From Lucinisca nassula (Eukaryota; Mollusca; Bivalvia; Lucinida; Lucinidae), in contig OY757017.1 in the NCBI GenBank assembly GCA_963580285.1, positions 116,275,527 to 116,339,526 on the forward strand: DNA of 64,000 nucleotides. Reading direction: 5' to 3'. Made by a program: the position numbers and the translations under genes. Shown piece by piece: positions 63,946 to 64,000 of the stretch (the first letter of the stretch is position 1; each line of letters begins with the position of its first letter). The notes below the pieces were generated by a model that was given only the letters and a program-made list of their open reading frames with translations, was not told the DNA's origin and searched no databases.

Positions 63946-64000
63946 CGTTATTTACCGCAATGCATAAGCCAATTTCTAGATGTAATTGGCATCGTTACAG

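Overview
This is animal genomic DNA from a very repeat-rich genome, most likely a marine bivalve mollusc. That assignment rests on recalled familiarity of the tRNA-derived SINEs, the reverse-transcriptase and Gag types and the AT-rich tandem arrays; no host marker gene is present. There are no operons or bacterial signals, and most short open reading frames fall inside repeats. Introns with matching phases are visible in one gene.

Layout. 1-2360: old retroposon, SINE and MITE debris. 2362-5789: a ~160-bp tandem array interrupted by a 5'-truncated reverse-transcriptase retroelement (2507-4033). 5790-9283: retroelement tail, MITEs, a tRNA-derived SINE and an LTR-like block. 9284-15928: a ~6.6 kb insertion with alternating ~152/315-bp repeats and the end structure of a Helitron-like (Helentron/HINE) element. 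16270-20150: a broken LTR retrotransposon on the minus strand (Gag, zinc knuckle, protease), whose protease is interrupted at 16429-18490 by a nearly perfect 383-bp tandem array. Every unit of that array carries a hammerhead self-cleaving ribozyme, so it is a retrozyme-type satellite. 20150-35400: MITEs built around one long palindrome (family C), a second hairpin MITE family (F), SINEs and a dead reverse-transcriptase copy. 35400-41460: two tRNA-derived SINEs, several copies of a CAAA-tailed retroposon (family A) and another ~160-bp array. 41718-46126: a 4.4 kb foldback-type transposon with minisatellite inverted ends and a 9-bp target duplication; it holds a candidate promoter and first exon. 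46900-53300: more arrays plus the only convincing host-type gene, three minus-strand exons encoding the C-terminal half of an OTU-like (ovarian tumour protease) domain. 53300-64000: hairpin MITEs, a SINE whose tail has become a 97-bp GT microsatellite, a 451-bp TIR element, a degenerate array, a poly-G tract and nested retroposons.

How it fits together. The window is a stratified transposon landscape. Many elements interrupt one another and keep their target-site duplications, so order of insertion can be read directly. The best candidate for an under-described system is the ribozyme satellite: its transcript should cut itself into 383-nt RNAs that could circularise, and reverse transcriptase of another element could copy them back into DNA. 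The recurring arrays with hairpin 3' ends look like one architectural class of Helitron-like elements.
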